DNA from: Methylomusa anaerophila
GTDB taxonomy: Bacteria > Bacillota > Negativicutes > Sporomusales > Sporomusaceae
Direction: 5' to 3'
Assembly (NCBI RefSeq): GCF_003966895.1
Contig: NZ_AP018449.1
Coordinates: forward strand, 379,424 to 443,423
DNA length: 64,000 nucleotides
A program made the position numbers and the translations under genes. The notes beneath the pieces are model-generated. The model saw only the letters and a list, made by a program, of their open reading frames with translations. It was not told the DNA's origin and made no database searches. Below, one piece after another: positions 25,535-33,550 of the stretch (positions within the stretch are counted from its first letter, which is position 1; each line of letters opens with the position of its first letter).

Positions 25535-26836
25535 ATGCCGAAGATACTGGATCAACCCCGCTATAAATGCGCCATGGCCGCCATGCAGACAGTCCAGGCC
25601 ATCACCAAAGCTTTGCCCATATTACATTCAGGTCCCGGCTGCGCCGATAAGCTGCAGGGAGGAAATTACGGCGGTTCCGGGCATTTTGCGCCCCGGATTT
25701 TTCCCTGCACCAATCTCAACGAAAAGGACGTGGTGTTCGGCGGCGCGGAACGGTTAAGGGAAACCATTGAAAATGCTCTTAAAGTAATCAATGCCGACCT
25801 CTATGTGGTGTTGAGCAGTTGTTCTTCCGAAATCATCGGCGATGATATGGAAGAGGTGGTCCGTTCCTTCCAAGCGGCGGCAAAGCCGGTAATTTTTGCC
25901 TCCACGGCAGGATTTAAGGGAAATAACTTTTCCGGACATGAGTGGGTTGTTCAGGCCATCATTGAGCAGTATTTAAAGCCGGCGCCGCAAAAAACCAAGG
26001 GGCTGGTGAATATATGGGCCAGTGTTCCCCAGCACGACCCTTTTTGGTATGGCAATTTATTCGAACTGGAAAACCTGGTTGCCCAGCTCGGCTTAACCCC
26101 GAATACCATTTTCGGTTATAACCGGGGCATGAAAAATATTGATAAAATCCCGGCGGCGGAATTTAATCTGCTGGTATCGCCCTGGGTGGGTCTGAAAAAT
26201 GTGAAGCTTTTAGAGGAGAAATTCGGCACGCCTTATTTGCATCTTCCCACTCTTCCCATCGGCTCCTTTGAGACAAGCAAATTCTTACAGGCAGTGGGCG
26301 AATTTGCGGGTGTGGATAAGCAAAAGGTGGAAGACATTGTTACCGAGAATGAAAGAAAGTATTATTATTTCATTGAACGCTTTGCCGATGCCTTTCTGGA
26401 AACCCGGGTTATGTCCAAACGGTTTGTGGTTGTTTCCGATGCCCAATATGCTTTGTCCATAACCAAGTTCCTGGTCAATGATGTGGGCTTATTCCCTTCC
26501 AAGCAGTATATTACGGATAACACGCCAACGGAATATCAGGAGCAGGTGCGGGAGGAATTTAAAAAATTGAATTACGGTATTGAGGCGGAGGTGGCTTTTC
26601 TCTCGGATGGCTATCTAATACAGAATGAAATCAAGGATACGTATTTCACCGGCTATCCGTTAATCATCGGCAGCTCATGGGAAAAGACCGTGGCGCAGAA
26701 AACTCAGGCCCATTACCTGGCCGTTTCCTGGCCTGTGAATGAAAGACTGGTTATTAACAGTTCCTATGTGGGTTATGGCGGCGGGCTTAAGCTGCTTGAA
26801 GATATTTATTCGGTAGTTTTGACCAGGTTCAATTAG
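25535..26836 (+). CDS. Nitrogenase component 1 beta-like protein (NifK/MarK-like)
   Basis: The 433-residue partner of the preceding gene; its ATG follows the upstream TAG directly (TAGATG), with AAGGAGG inside the upstream gene, so translation is coupled. P-cluster cysteine equivalents are Cys12 (RYKCAMAAMQ), Cys36 (HSGPGCADKL) and Cys96 (LSSCSSEIIGDD). The C-terminal half repeats the Rossmann-like folds of the family (FVVVSDAQYALSITKFL; GYPLIIGSSW). The N-terminal extension of Mo-nitrogenase NifK is absent, as in other nitrogenase-like enzymes. Together the two should form an alpha2beta2 core needing an external Fe-protein reductase, which is not in this window. No terminator is seen before the convergent methyltransferase. 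Confidence 0.88.
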   Translation: MPKILDQPRYKCAMAAMQTVQAITKALPILHSGPGCADKLQGGNYGGSGHFAPRIFPCTNLNEKDVVFGGAERLRETIENALKVINADLYVVLSSCSSEIIGDDMEEVVRSFQAAAKPVIFASTAGFKGNNFSGHEWVVQAIIEQYLKPAPQKTKGLVNIWASVPQHDPFWYGNLFELENLVAQLGLTPNTIFGYNRGMKNIDKIPAAEFNLLVSPWVGLKNVKLLEEKFGTPYLHLPTLPIGSFETSKFLQAVGEFAGVDKQKVEDIVTENERKYYYFIERFADAFLETRVMSKRFVVVSDAQYALSITKFLVNDVGLFPSKQYITDNTPTEYQEQVREEFKKLNYGIEAEVAFLSDGYLIQNEIKDTYFTGYPLIIGSSWEKTVAQKTQAHYLAVSWPVNERLVINSSYVGYGGGLKLLEDIYSVVLTRFN

Positions 26837-26859
26837 CAACTATATGGCAGATAAAGCTT

Positions 26860-27687
26860 TCAGAATCCCTGTTGCCCTTTTTTGGCTATGGCAAATATGG
26901 TGTATCCTTTAAGTTTTATTCCATCTTTGGTTCGATGCTTTTCAATCTCTGCTGCAACATCCGCCTTGGCCTGTTCCCGCAGGGAGTCGGGGACATGATT
27001 CAGGTAATTGCCAAAGGAACTCGCCTCACTGTGGATGATAACATCCTTTGCCGTCTGATGAGTTCGCTTGATCTCCTTTATTTGGATGTCTTTTACTTTA
27101 AAACCGGTTTTCGTCAGCAGCTCTATAAGTGCAGTAGTCGTCAGTCCATGCTGCTTCTGGACACTATCCTCCAAGCGTACAAACTTGTCATACGGTTCCC
27201 GCGTCAGCACACTTTCTGTAAGCAAACTGAGTCCTGAAACCAGGTTCAGTTCTTTGGCGCCTGTCGTAATCCCAAGCTTTCCTCCCGGTTTGAGAACCTT
27301 AAATATTTCCTTCAAAGCGGTTTCCTTGTCGAGTACCCAGTGAAAAACCGCATTCAGATACACTGCATCAAAGTTGTTATCCGCTAGGGAACTGAGGTCC
27401 TCAGCGTTGCCAATCCGAAACACCGCGTTTGAATGTTCGTTCTGTTCGTTGGCGAGCTTGACCCGCTCCGCCAGCGGATCGATGCCGACATACCTGCCGG
27501 CCGGGCCGATTATCCCGATAACATGTCGGCCCAGTCTGCCTGTGCCGCTGCCAATATCCAAGACCGAATCGCCGGGCTTTACTCCCAGTTTTTCAATCAG
27601 AATGAGCCCGCTGTTAAACTGTGTATTGCTTACCTCGTCATAGGTTTTTGCCAGATCCTTGTTGTCAAGGGCAAGATTTACTGCCAT
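26860..27687 (-). CDS. Class I SAM-dependent methyltransferase
   Basis: A 275-residue methyltransferase of the UbiE/ArsM-like type. SAM-binding motif VLDIGSGTGRLGRHV (about 43-57), then YVGIDPLAER, IGNAEDLSSL, AVYLNAVFHWV and VLKPGGKLGITTG. The C-terminal third is helical and specific to an unknown substrate. The start is the ATG at 27685-27687, with GAAAGGAG upstream; the longer ORF includes 16 extra codons from the leader. Convergent with the nitrogenase-like pair. Its promoter and leader are near-copies of those of metK, so its expression probably follows SAM or methionine state (inference). Confidence 0.88.
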   Translation of the reverse strand: MAVNLALDNKDLAKTYDEVSNTQFNSGLILIEKLGVKPGDSVLDIGSGTGRLGRHVIGIIGPAGRYVGIDPLAERVKLANEQNEHSNAVFRIGNAEDLSSLADNNFDAVYLNAVFHWVLDKETALKEIFKVLKPGGKLGITTGAKELNLVSGLSLLTESVLTREPYDKFVRLEDSVQKQHGLTTTALIELLTKTGFKVKDIQIKEIKRTHQTAKDVIIHSEASSFGNYLNHVPDSLREQAKADVAAEIEKHRTKDGIKLKGYTIFAIAKKGQQGF

Positions 27688-27722
27688 TGTAAAGCTCCTT
27701 TCTGTTTTTATGTTTTTATGAT

Positions 27723-27899
27723 AAAAAAACTGCAAGCCAAGTTATTCCTTTCGGAATTATTGGCCTGCAGTTTTTCTGCTCAGCATACTGACGATACTGA
27801 TCTAGCACCATGGACTCAAATATAGACCCCAACTTGCAATCACATTCAAATTTAAGGTTGGATTTATTATAACATTTAATAGCATTCGCGTAAGTCGCC
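27723..27899 (-). promoter_or_regulatory. Promoter and terminator-bearing leader of the methyltransferase (twin of the metK leader)
   Basis: Minus strand: GGCGACTT (27899-27892), weak -35 TTACGC (27893-27888), 16-bp spacer, -10 TATAAT (27871-27866), then GCTGAGCAG (27784-27776). The hairpin CTGCAGGC / GCTTGCAG (27770-27763 and 27737-27730) has inner stem ATTCC/GGAAT and loop GAAA, followed by TTTTTTT. The hairpin has the same layout as in the metK leader, with changes confined mostly to loops and one G-T pair. The middle 60 nt are unrelated. Confidence 0.65.
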
Positions 27900-27942
27900 C
27901 ACAAGACATTACTCAAAAAAATTTACGTTATCCGGTTTGTTT

Positions 27943-28548
27943 TTATCGTGTAAAATATATTTTCCCAAACCATCTCTGCCAAATAGACCCGGACCTTTTC
28001 GCCTCCATGATTTGTCTAAGTCTATTGTCAACTAACTGATAATGTTCAGTCAATTGATTCTCAAAACGTTCTTCCCATTTTGATATCTCGTCCTTTAAGG
28101 TATGCAATTCCTCCTGTTGCGCGTTGATCATGCTCACAGTCGCTGCTATCTGCTGCATTGCCTGATTTTGCTTTGCAACAACTGCCAATATTGTAGCATT
28201 ATCCTGCGGCAAAATAGAAGCTAAAGCATGTGGTTCATTCATTTCGTCATTTTGCGGATATGTTGCGCCGTCATCCTGCGTTTGTTCTGCATCTGTATTT
28301 GAATTTACTTCAATGAAACGGGCAAATTTTGTATCCAGCTCAGCCGCTATCTCTTCGGCATTCTTGTTTTGCTGCATACCTTTGGCTATTGCAGCAAAAA
28401 CATCAATCGCTTCAGGAAAAAATCTTTTCTTTTTGCCTTCACCGGAAGAAGGCAAATAGTCCATGAATATGTCCCGATAATATCGAAGGGTACTTTGAGG
28501 AATTCCCAATTTCTGTGATATCTCTTTTATACTGAGTAAATCAACCAT
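27943..28548 (-). CDS. MerR-type helix-turn-helix protein with coiled-coil tail
   Basis: A 201-residue DNA-binding protein. Residues 1-75 form a MerR-like winged helix-turn-helix (IKEISQKLGIPQSTLRYYRD, then KKKRFFPEAIDVF). A Gln/Asn/Asp-rich linker follows. Residues about 125-185 form a long amphipathic helix, probably a coiled coil (NAQQEELHTLKDEISKWEER). The layout resembles RacA-like chromosome-anchoring and plasmid/phage MerR-like proteins rather than metal sensors; no Cys ligands are present. ATG at 28546-28548. It is divergent from the small gene at 28773, and inverted AT-rich repeats lie between them. Confidence 0.8.
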   Translation of the reverse strand: MVDLLSIKEISQKLGIPQSTLRYYRDIFMDYLPSSGEGKKKRFFPEAIDVFAAIAKGMQQNKNAEEIAAELDTKFARFIEVNSNTDAEQTQDDGATYPQNDEMNEPHALASILPQDNATILAVVAKQNQAMQQIAATVSMINAQQEELHTLKDEISKWEERFENQLTEHYQLVDNRLRQIMEAKRSGSIWQRWFGKIYFTR

Positions 28549-28631
28549 TCGCCAAACCTGCCTTTCATTAATTTTCGTACATTTGTATTGCGATCTTATT
28601 TCGCGGTCATATGATCTTTTTCCTTCCTCGT

Positions 28632-28682
28632 ATTGTAATTTTTGTAAAAAAATTACAATAATGACAAGTATTATTGTAATTT
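28632..28682. promoter_or_regulatory. Inverted and direct ATTGTAATTT repeats (candidate operator)
   Basis: ATTGTAATTTTT (28632) is followed by its inverse AAATTACAAT (ends 28659), a 28-bp palindrome with a 2-4-nt centre, and then by a third copy ATTGTAATTT (28673-28682). It lies in the divergent region between the MerR-like gene and the gene at 28773, where an autoregulatory operator is expected. The assignment to that regulator is inference. Confidence 0.5.
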
Positions 28683-28772
28683 CTCAAATATTTTCCATAT
28701 ACATTTTGTTACGGGGAAAGTAAGTTCTATATCTGGGAACTGATCATAAAATAGTTCTTAAGGAGGTGCGTT

Positions 28773-29183
28773 ATGTATAAACTCATTATAGGTAATGTTA
28801 AGGTAACGATAACAGATGATAATATCAGTCGTGATCAGGCGACCGCACTTGCCAAACAGGCCATTACTACTGCCGGCCAGCATGGCAAGCTACTAAGTCA
28901 TGTAGAAATCGATACCGGCGATACAGGCGTTGAAATTAATACGACTGAAAAAACCGGCTATCGTTCAGTAAGAAAAACCATTAAACAAAGCTTATTAGAC
29001 GGCATTTATGCCGCCTCTAAAGAAAAGTTTTTTCCAATGGGAACCTTTTGCCAAAAAGATTTGTGGTTTGACAGTGACACTGGTCAGGAATGGCGGGGCC
29101 AAGAATGCGAGTTAGCGCGTGAAGAGGTTTTGAAAAAACTAAAGGAATGGATAGATTCCCAAGATGTTCAAAACCATACGTAA
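28773..29183 (+). CDS. Hypothetical protein, 136 aa
   Basis: I do not recognise this protein. It starts at an ATG with an excellent AAGGAGGTG site 4-5 nt upstream, so it is surely translated. It is soluble, with no signal peptide or membrane segment. It has an N-terminal beta-rich part (MYKLIIGNVKVTITDD) and a charged helical C-terminus (ELAREEVLKKLKEWIDS), with one lone Cys pair (TFCQKDLW; GQECELA). A decayed copy of its 3' end follows immediately, showing a former tandem duplication. Its position opposite the MerR-like gene suggests it could be that regulator's target. Confidence 0.65.
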   Translation: MYKLIIGNVKVTITDDNISRDQATALAKQAITTAGQHGKLLSHVEIDTGDTGVEINTTEKTGYRSVRKTIKQSLLDGIYAASKEKFFPMGTFCQKDLWFDSDTGQEWRGQECELAREEVLKKLKEWIDSQDVQNHT

Positions 29184-29185
29184 CT

Positions 29186-29280
29186 TTCGATCGTGAACTT
29201 GCCAAGAATGGCGGGGACCGGAAGTTAATAATACCCGAAATGAGGTGCTTGAGAAGCTGCAAGAATGAATTAAATCATCC
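29186..29280 (+). pseudogene. Decayed duplicate of the 3' end of the 136-aa gene
   Basis: Right after the stop at 29183 the DNA repeats the end of the gene: GAATGGCGGGG is shared, and reading one frame gives EWRGPEVNNTRNEVLEKLQE, aligned with EWRGQECELAREEVLKKLKE. A small indel before GAATGG and a TGA at the Trp position make it non-coding. A deletion remnant of a second copy. Confidence 0.78.
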
Positions 29281-29298
29281 TACTCCAATAATTAATAA

Positions 29299-29835
29299 TT
29301 ATGTTTCTAAAGGAAGATTCGATATTATATCATCACAAATTTGATACACAACGTCAACATCGCACAGCACTGTTTCTTCCCAGATTCTCCCATGAGCCAA
29401 CCAATTTCTATATTTCAAAAACCCCCTGTAAGCCCCTATCTTATGTCTATACTCAGGATAAAACTCTTTCCAAGCAGACAAAATAGTCCCATCCAAAGAA
29501 ACTTTCCCTTTAGTTTTTTTATAGTCTTCCCGAAAAAATTTACTAATGGTTTCTCTCTTTTTGCCTTCTGCTCGTATAAAATAATCTATTTTTAAAGCCG
29601 CTTCAATAGCAGCCAATAAATCTAAACAAACCATTTTTTCAAGTTCGTCTTTTACATATTTAAAATACTCTTCTACTTCCTGTTTTGTTAATCCAATAAA
29701 TTGTTTAAGAGTAGTATTTTTATTGGAAATAATCAACTTTTCATTTTCATCTAAAGAATTTTTAGTGATTTGATACCACTCAAGTATATCTTCAATGTTT
29801 TTATTTTGCTTGGAAAGATTCACCCTTCTTCCCAT
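29299..29835 (-). CDS. HEPN-domain protein, candidate RNase
   Basis: A 178-residue, mostly helical protein ending in FLKYRNWLAHGR. RNWLAH (residues 143-148) is the RxxxxH motif of HEPN domains, found in many RNase toxins and abortive-infection proteins. Its ATG (29833-29835) overlaps the stop of the upstream gene (TAATG), so the two proteins are made together. HEPN genes coupled to a small partner are often toxin-antitoxin or defence modules. The partner here has no recognised antitoxin fold, so this is a candidate only. The gene is AT-rich compared with neighbours, suggesting transfer. Confidence 0.72.
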   Translation of the reverse strand: MGRRVNLSKQNKNIEDILEWYQITKNSLDENEKLIISNKNTTLKQFIGLTKQEVEEYFKYVKDELEKMVCLDLLAAIEAALKIDYFIRAEGKKRETISKFFREDYKKTKGKVSLDGTILSAWKEFYPEYRHKIGAYRGFLKYRNWLAHGRIWEETVLCDVDVVYQICDDIISNLPLET

Positions 29836-30368
29836 TATAACACCGCCATTAAAGCATCAGAAAAAACATCCCCATCAATATCATAAAATTTCACTTTAGG
29901 GGCTGGAGTAGCTATTTTCCATACTAATTCGCTATTGCCTGCCTCTTCAGTTTCTGGTAACAATGGAGGAATTTCACCTTCATTGCTAATTCGTACAATT
30001 ACTTTTGGTCCTTGAGATTTTTTCGGAACTAAAACGAATTTTACAGTTCCTTTTTTTCCCTTTAGGTCTATTCGCCCATGGGCGCCTATCAAGTTGGTAC
30101 CAATAGGCTCCAAGGTTACATTTTGATTAAGCATGGTAATAATCATTTTTTTTGTCTCATAATGACCTATATATTCTTCCTTAATCGTAATTGGCGTATA
30201 ATCAATTTTTAAATTAGGTAAATTTCCTACCCAACACTCAATATCATGAAAAAAATCAGCAACTGCATTTAACCATTTATTTTTCTCTGCTTCCCAGTCT
30301 ATTTCAACATTATTACCTTTGTTTTCTCCTTTTTCTTTTAAAAGCTTTTCAAGGTCTTTCAATCCCAT
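29835..30368 (-). CDS. Hypothetical protein, first gene of HEPN module
   Basis: A 177-residue protein I do not recognise. I start at the ATG at 30366-30368 (MGLKDLEKLL), preceded by AGAGGAAG at 7 nt, rather than six codons earlier. The N-terminus is a charged helix (residues 1-45). The middle and C-terminus are beta-rich (IKEEYIGHYETKKMIITML; RIDLKGKKGTVKFVLVPKK), and the C-terminus ends YDIDGDVFSDALMAVL. No membrane segment. It is translationally coupled to the HEPN protein and could be its inhibitor or sensor (inference). Base composition is AT-rich. Confidence 0.65.
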   Translation of the reverse strand: MGLKDLEKLLKEKGENKGNNVEIDWEAEKNKWLNAVADFFHDIECWVGNLPNLKIDYTPITIKEEYIGHYETKKMIITMLNQNVTLEPIGTNLIGAHGRIDLKGKKGTVKFVLVPKKSQGPKVIVRISNEGEIPPLLPETEEAGNSELVWKIATPAPKVKFYDIDGDVFSDALMAVL

Positions 30369-30464
30369 AAACAATCTTCCTCTCATTTTTTAATTATAGT
30401 ATAACACTATATCAGGAATTCCAGTTAACTGCGACCTATCCAGTTCCGCCACTTTCCAAAAAGA

Positions 30465-30493
30465 TTGCTATTCCAATCAATTTGGGATAAAAT
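30465..30493 (+). promoter_or_regulatory. Promoter of the metallophosphoesterase gene
   Basis: TTGCTA (30465-30470) and TAAAAT (30488-30493), separated by 17 bp, lie about 50 nt before the start codon at 30544. Confidence 0.55.
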
Positions 30494-30543
30494 AGTGTTC
30501 CAAGGATTACATATCGGATATAAGTTGTGAGGATATATATACT

Positions 30544-31236
30544 ATGAGAATTTACGCCATAGCCGATTTGCATTTGTCCGGGAATCCTCCTGCAAAACCT
30601 ATGGAAGTCTTCGGCACTAACTGGCTTAATCACTGGAGTAAAATAAAGACGGCTTGGCTAGAACAGGTTTGCATAGACGATATTGTCTTACTGGCCGGCG
30701 ATATTTCCTGGGCAATGAAACTAAACGAAGCTTTGACTGACTTAAACACCATTATCAGGCTGCCGGGGAAAAAAATACTGATCCGGGGTAACCATGATTA
30801 TTGGTGGCAGACAGTAAGCAAGATGACCAAAGCAGTAGCAGGCCAGTTATCTTTTTTGAATAATTCTTTTGAACCGGCCGGTGAATGGGCAATATGCGGC
30901 AGCCGGGGCTGGACCTGCCCGGAGGATCCTCTATTTTGTGATACCGACTTGCCTATTTTCCAGCGCGAGCTACTCAGGGTTGAATCATCTCTGACCCAGG
31001 CAACCAAAGCCGGTTATGGCAATATCATACTAATGCTTCACTATCCGCCATTTTATGGCAATAAAGCCAAGGGCGGATTTACCTCCTTAATTGAAAAGTA
31101 CGGAGTAAAAAAATGTGTATTCGGTCATTTGCATGGTGAAGCTGTATCTACTGCCGCAACCGGTATTATTAATGGCGTTGACTATTGCTTAGTGTCCTGT
31201 GATGCCCTCAATTTTGGTATCCAAAGAGTTATTTAA
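30544..31236 (+). CDS. Calcineurin-like metallophosphoesterase
   Basis: A 230-residue phosphoesterase with the complete metal-ligand set: DLHLSG (D-x-H), LLAGDISW (GD), IRGNHDYWW (GNHD), ILMLHYPPF (H) and FGHLHGEA (GHxH). It binds two metal ions. The family in Firmicutes is uncharacterised as to substrate; sugar-phosphate, nucleotide or nucleic acid phosphoesters are possible. ATG start with a promoter 50 nt upstream. Single-gene transcript. Confidence 0.9.
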   Translation: MRIYAIADLHLSGNPPAKPMEVFGTNWLNHWSKIKTAWLEQVCIDDIVLLAGDISWAMKLNEALTDLNTIIRLPGKKILIRGNHDYWWQTVSKMTKAVAGQLSFLNNSFEPAGEWAICGSRGWTCPEDPLFCDTDLPIFQRELLRVESSLTQATKAGYGNIILMLHYPPFYGNKAKGGFTSLIEKYGVKKCVFGHLHGEAVSTAATGIINGVDYCLVSCDALNFGIQRVI

Positions 31237-31337
31237 CACAAGTTGCCTACTTGAAAAAAACCAGATATAACCTATAATCAAAATTAGACAGTAGGTAACT
31301 ATTTAGGTATTCAGAACTCAGTAGTCAGAATTCAGAT

Positions 31338-32039
31338 CTAAAGAATATCTGTAAGGAATCCCAAAATCCTGGGGATTAAATCCAGATACATTATGGTGCC
31401 GATAATAGCAATAAGCAGGCCGGAAAGGCGCCGTATTACAGTTAAATACTTATAATAACCTTTTATTCTTGGAAGCACGTGGTTCAGCAAGAGAGCCGCA
31501 GCCAAAAAAGGCACACAAAAACCCATTGCGTAAACAAACAATAAAAACGCACCTTGACCGACCGTACTGCTTGCGCCGGCATAAAGGAGAATGGTTGTCA
31601 AGATTGGCGAAATACAGGGCGTCCAGCCGCTGGTAAAAGCGATGCCGAGAAAAAATGCCCCCCCTGAACCTTCAAATGTTTCATTTAGCAGCGGGCGATA
31701 ATCCCGTTCTAAGACAGATATCTTTACAATTCCTGACAGATGTATCCCCATCAGGATCATGAAAATAGCTCCTGCTTTTCGTATAACTTCCTGATAATGA
31801 AAAAACAACTGTCCCAAAAAAGAAGCGGTTGCCCCCATAATCATGAACACTACGATGAATCCGGACAGAAAGCATAACGTGTTTGTTATCAGTCGCCGCT
31901 GGCTGCCTTTCCCGCTGGTATTTATTCCGGTTCCTGCCAGCATAGCTGTATAGGTAGGCAGTAAAGGAAGAACACAGGGAGACAAAAAGGATACAACGCC
32001 CGCACCAAAAACAGCAACAAGCGTAAGGCTGGTGCTCAT
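31338..32039 (-). CDS. ccdA: CcdA-type cytochrome c biogenesis / thiol-disulfide transporter
   Basis: A 233-residue inner-membrane protein with six predicted helices, carrying reducing equivalents across the membrane. The two redox cysteines are in SFLSPCVLPLLPTY (helix 1) and SGWTPCISPIL (helix 4), the hallmark of CcdA/DsbD-beta. The start ATG (32037-32039) overlaps the stop of the upstream thioredoxin-like gene by 4 nt, so the pair is translationally coupled: CcdA reduces the extracytoplasmic thioredoxin. Confidence 0.92.
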   Translation of the reverse strand: MSTSLTLVAVFGAGVVSFLSPCVLPLLPTYTAMLAGTGINTSGKGSQRRLITNTLCFLSGFIVVFMIMGATASFLGQLFFHYQEVIRKAGAIFMILMGIHLSGIVKISVLERDYRPLLNETFEGSGGAFFLGIAFTSGWTPCISPILTTILLYAGASSTVGQGAFLLFVYAMGFCVPFLAAALLLNHVLPRIKGYYKYLTVIRRLSGLLIAIIGTIMYLDLIPRILGFLTDIL

Positions 32040-32593
32040 AAGCCTTTTAGTACTCCTTCCAACTCTGCCAACGTTACCGTGCCGGCTGTTCTGTATCTAA
32101 TAATCCCGGCTTTATCAATTACAATCGAAGTGGGAATGGCATTTATCCGGTAGGTCCTTGCCACAGCCCCATCCCCATCTAATAAGACTGCCGTACGGAA
32201 TGTGTATTGATTATCTTTCATGAAGCCTGCTACCTTGTCAGCAGGTTCCTGAATATTAATTGCGTAAAATTGGACTGTTGAACCATAACGTTTATAAAAC
32301 TGCTCAAGTTCCGGCATCTCCTCCCGGCATGGCGGACACCAGGTAGCCCAGAAGTTGAGCACTATTACCTGGTCTGATTTTGCAACTGTGACTCTTTGAC
32401 CATCAAGGGACATCAAAGAAAACTGAGGCATCATCTTACCAACAGTGATACCGGTTTCTATAGTCGAAACCTTTGCTGAATTGGATATTGGGGAACTTTC
32501 CGGGTTACGTATAGCCCAATTCCAAGCTCCATAGGCCATAGCCATAATTACGACAATAACGGCCCCGGTAACGATAACTTTCTTATTCATCAT
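32036..32593 (-). CDS. Membrane-anchored thioredoxin-like protein (ResA/TlpA family)
   Basis: A 185-residue extracytoplasmic thiol oxidoreductase. An N-terminal signal anchor (VIVTGAVIVVIMAMAYGAW) precedes a thioredoxin fold with the active site NFWATWCPPCREEMPEL and the cis-proline loop INAIPTSIVID. The CPPC centre is typical of TlpA/ResA. I start at the ATG at 32591-32593, 5 nt after AAGGAGG; the adjacent ATG at 32588-32590 is equally possible. Operon with ccdA. Probable role: reducing disulfides in the cell envelope, such as apocytochrome c or spore-coat proteins. Confidence 0.9.
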   Translation of the reverse strand: MMNKKVIVTGAVIVVIMAMAYGAWNWAIRNPESSPISNSAKVSTIETGITVGKMMPQFSLMSLDGQRVTVAKSDQVIVLNFWATWCPPCREEMPELEQFYKRYGSTVQFYAINIQEPADKVAGFMKDNQYTFRTAVLLDGDGAVARTYRINAIPTSIVIDKAGIIRYRTAGTVTLAELEGVLKGL

Positions 32594-32709
32594 CTGTTCC
32601 TCCTTAATTCGTGATTCCGCCACCAGTCAACATTAATAAATTATTATTCGCAAAAATTAAGTTTTATCCTTTACGTAATAAACAATTATTTTGTCAGGAG
32701 GGATCAAAT

Positions 32710-33504
32710 ATGCACCAATATCTATTTTATATCGGCGATTTTCCGGTACGGGCCTATGGCCTTATTCTCAGTCTGAGTATTATTTTAGCTACAGGCGCTG
32801 CCTATTTTTTTGCCAAGCAAGACGGACGCTGGCATCAGCATATTCCTGATATGGGGATTTATTGCGGTCTGGCAGGAATTGTGGGGGCCCGTCTCTGGGA
32901 TGTATTCTTTTTTGACTGGAATTATTATCAGCACCATTTGCTGGAAATCCCTTTTGTATGGCAAGGGGGGATGGCCATACAGGGCGGAGTATTGTTGGGA
33001 GTCATTGCCGGAGTTATTTATACGAAAATCCACAAAATTGATACCTGGGCATTCGCCGATATCGTAGCCGCACCAGCAATTATTATGGGACAGGCGATCG
33101 GACGTATGGCCAATTTAATGAACGGCGACGCTTTTGGCCACCCGACCGGCGGTAATTTCGGCATTCTCTATCCTTCAACCACCTTAGCCTATCAGGTTTA
33201 CGGAAATCAACCCTTATGGCCGGCGGAAGTCTGGGAAGGTCAAATTGACGTAATTATTTTTGTTCTGCTTCTCATTTTTAGGACTACCAACCACGCCAAA
33301 GGCCAGGTCTTTATCCTTTACGCCATATTATACTCAACTGCCCGCTTCTTTTTGGAATACTTGCGCGGTGACTACGGGACCTTGATATTTGGTCTAAAGT
33401 CGGCTCAGCTTACCAGTCTGACTGTAATTCTAATAGGAATTATATTATTTATTCGTCAAGGCAGATATGCGGAAAGAATTGGCCTTAGATCAAAAGAAAA
33501 TTAA
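32710..33504 (+). CDS. lgt: Prolipoprotein diacylglyceryl transferase
   Basis: Transfers diacylglycerol from phosphatidylglycerol to the lipobox cysteine of prolipoproteins; inner membrane, seven helices. 264 residues. Motifs: the N-terminal VRAYGLILSLSI, GLAGIVGARLWDVFF, the catalytic-site region WQGGMAIQGG, and the signature GRMANLMNGDAFGHPT containing the essential Arg. The start is ATG 32710 with CAGGAGGGATC upstream; the longer ORF has 33 unconvincing residues. Followed by a strong terminator. Divergent from the thioredoxin gene. Confidence 0.95.
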   Translation: MHQYLFYIGDFPVRAYGLILSLSIILATGAAYFFAKQDGRWHQHIPDMGIYCGLAGIVGARLWDVFFFDWNYYQHHLLEIPFVWQGGMAIQGGVLLGVIAGVIYTKIHKIDTWAFADIVAAPAIIMGQAIGRMANLMNGDAFGHPTGGNFGILYPSTTLAYQVYGNQPLWPAEVWEGQIDVIIFVLLLIFRTTNHAKGQVFILYAILYSTARFFLEYLRGDYGTLIFGLKSAQLTSLTVILIGIILFIRQGRYAERIGLRSKEN

Positions 33505-33550
33505 ACCGTTGTATAGCAATTAATAAATTAATAAACCAAATCAGTAAATT

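Noticed and set aside
24062..26836. True nitrogenase (nifDK)
   Set aside because: Subunits are short, NifK lacks its N-terminal extension, and no nifH, nifEN or nifB is nearby.
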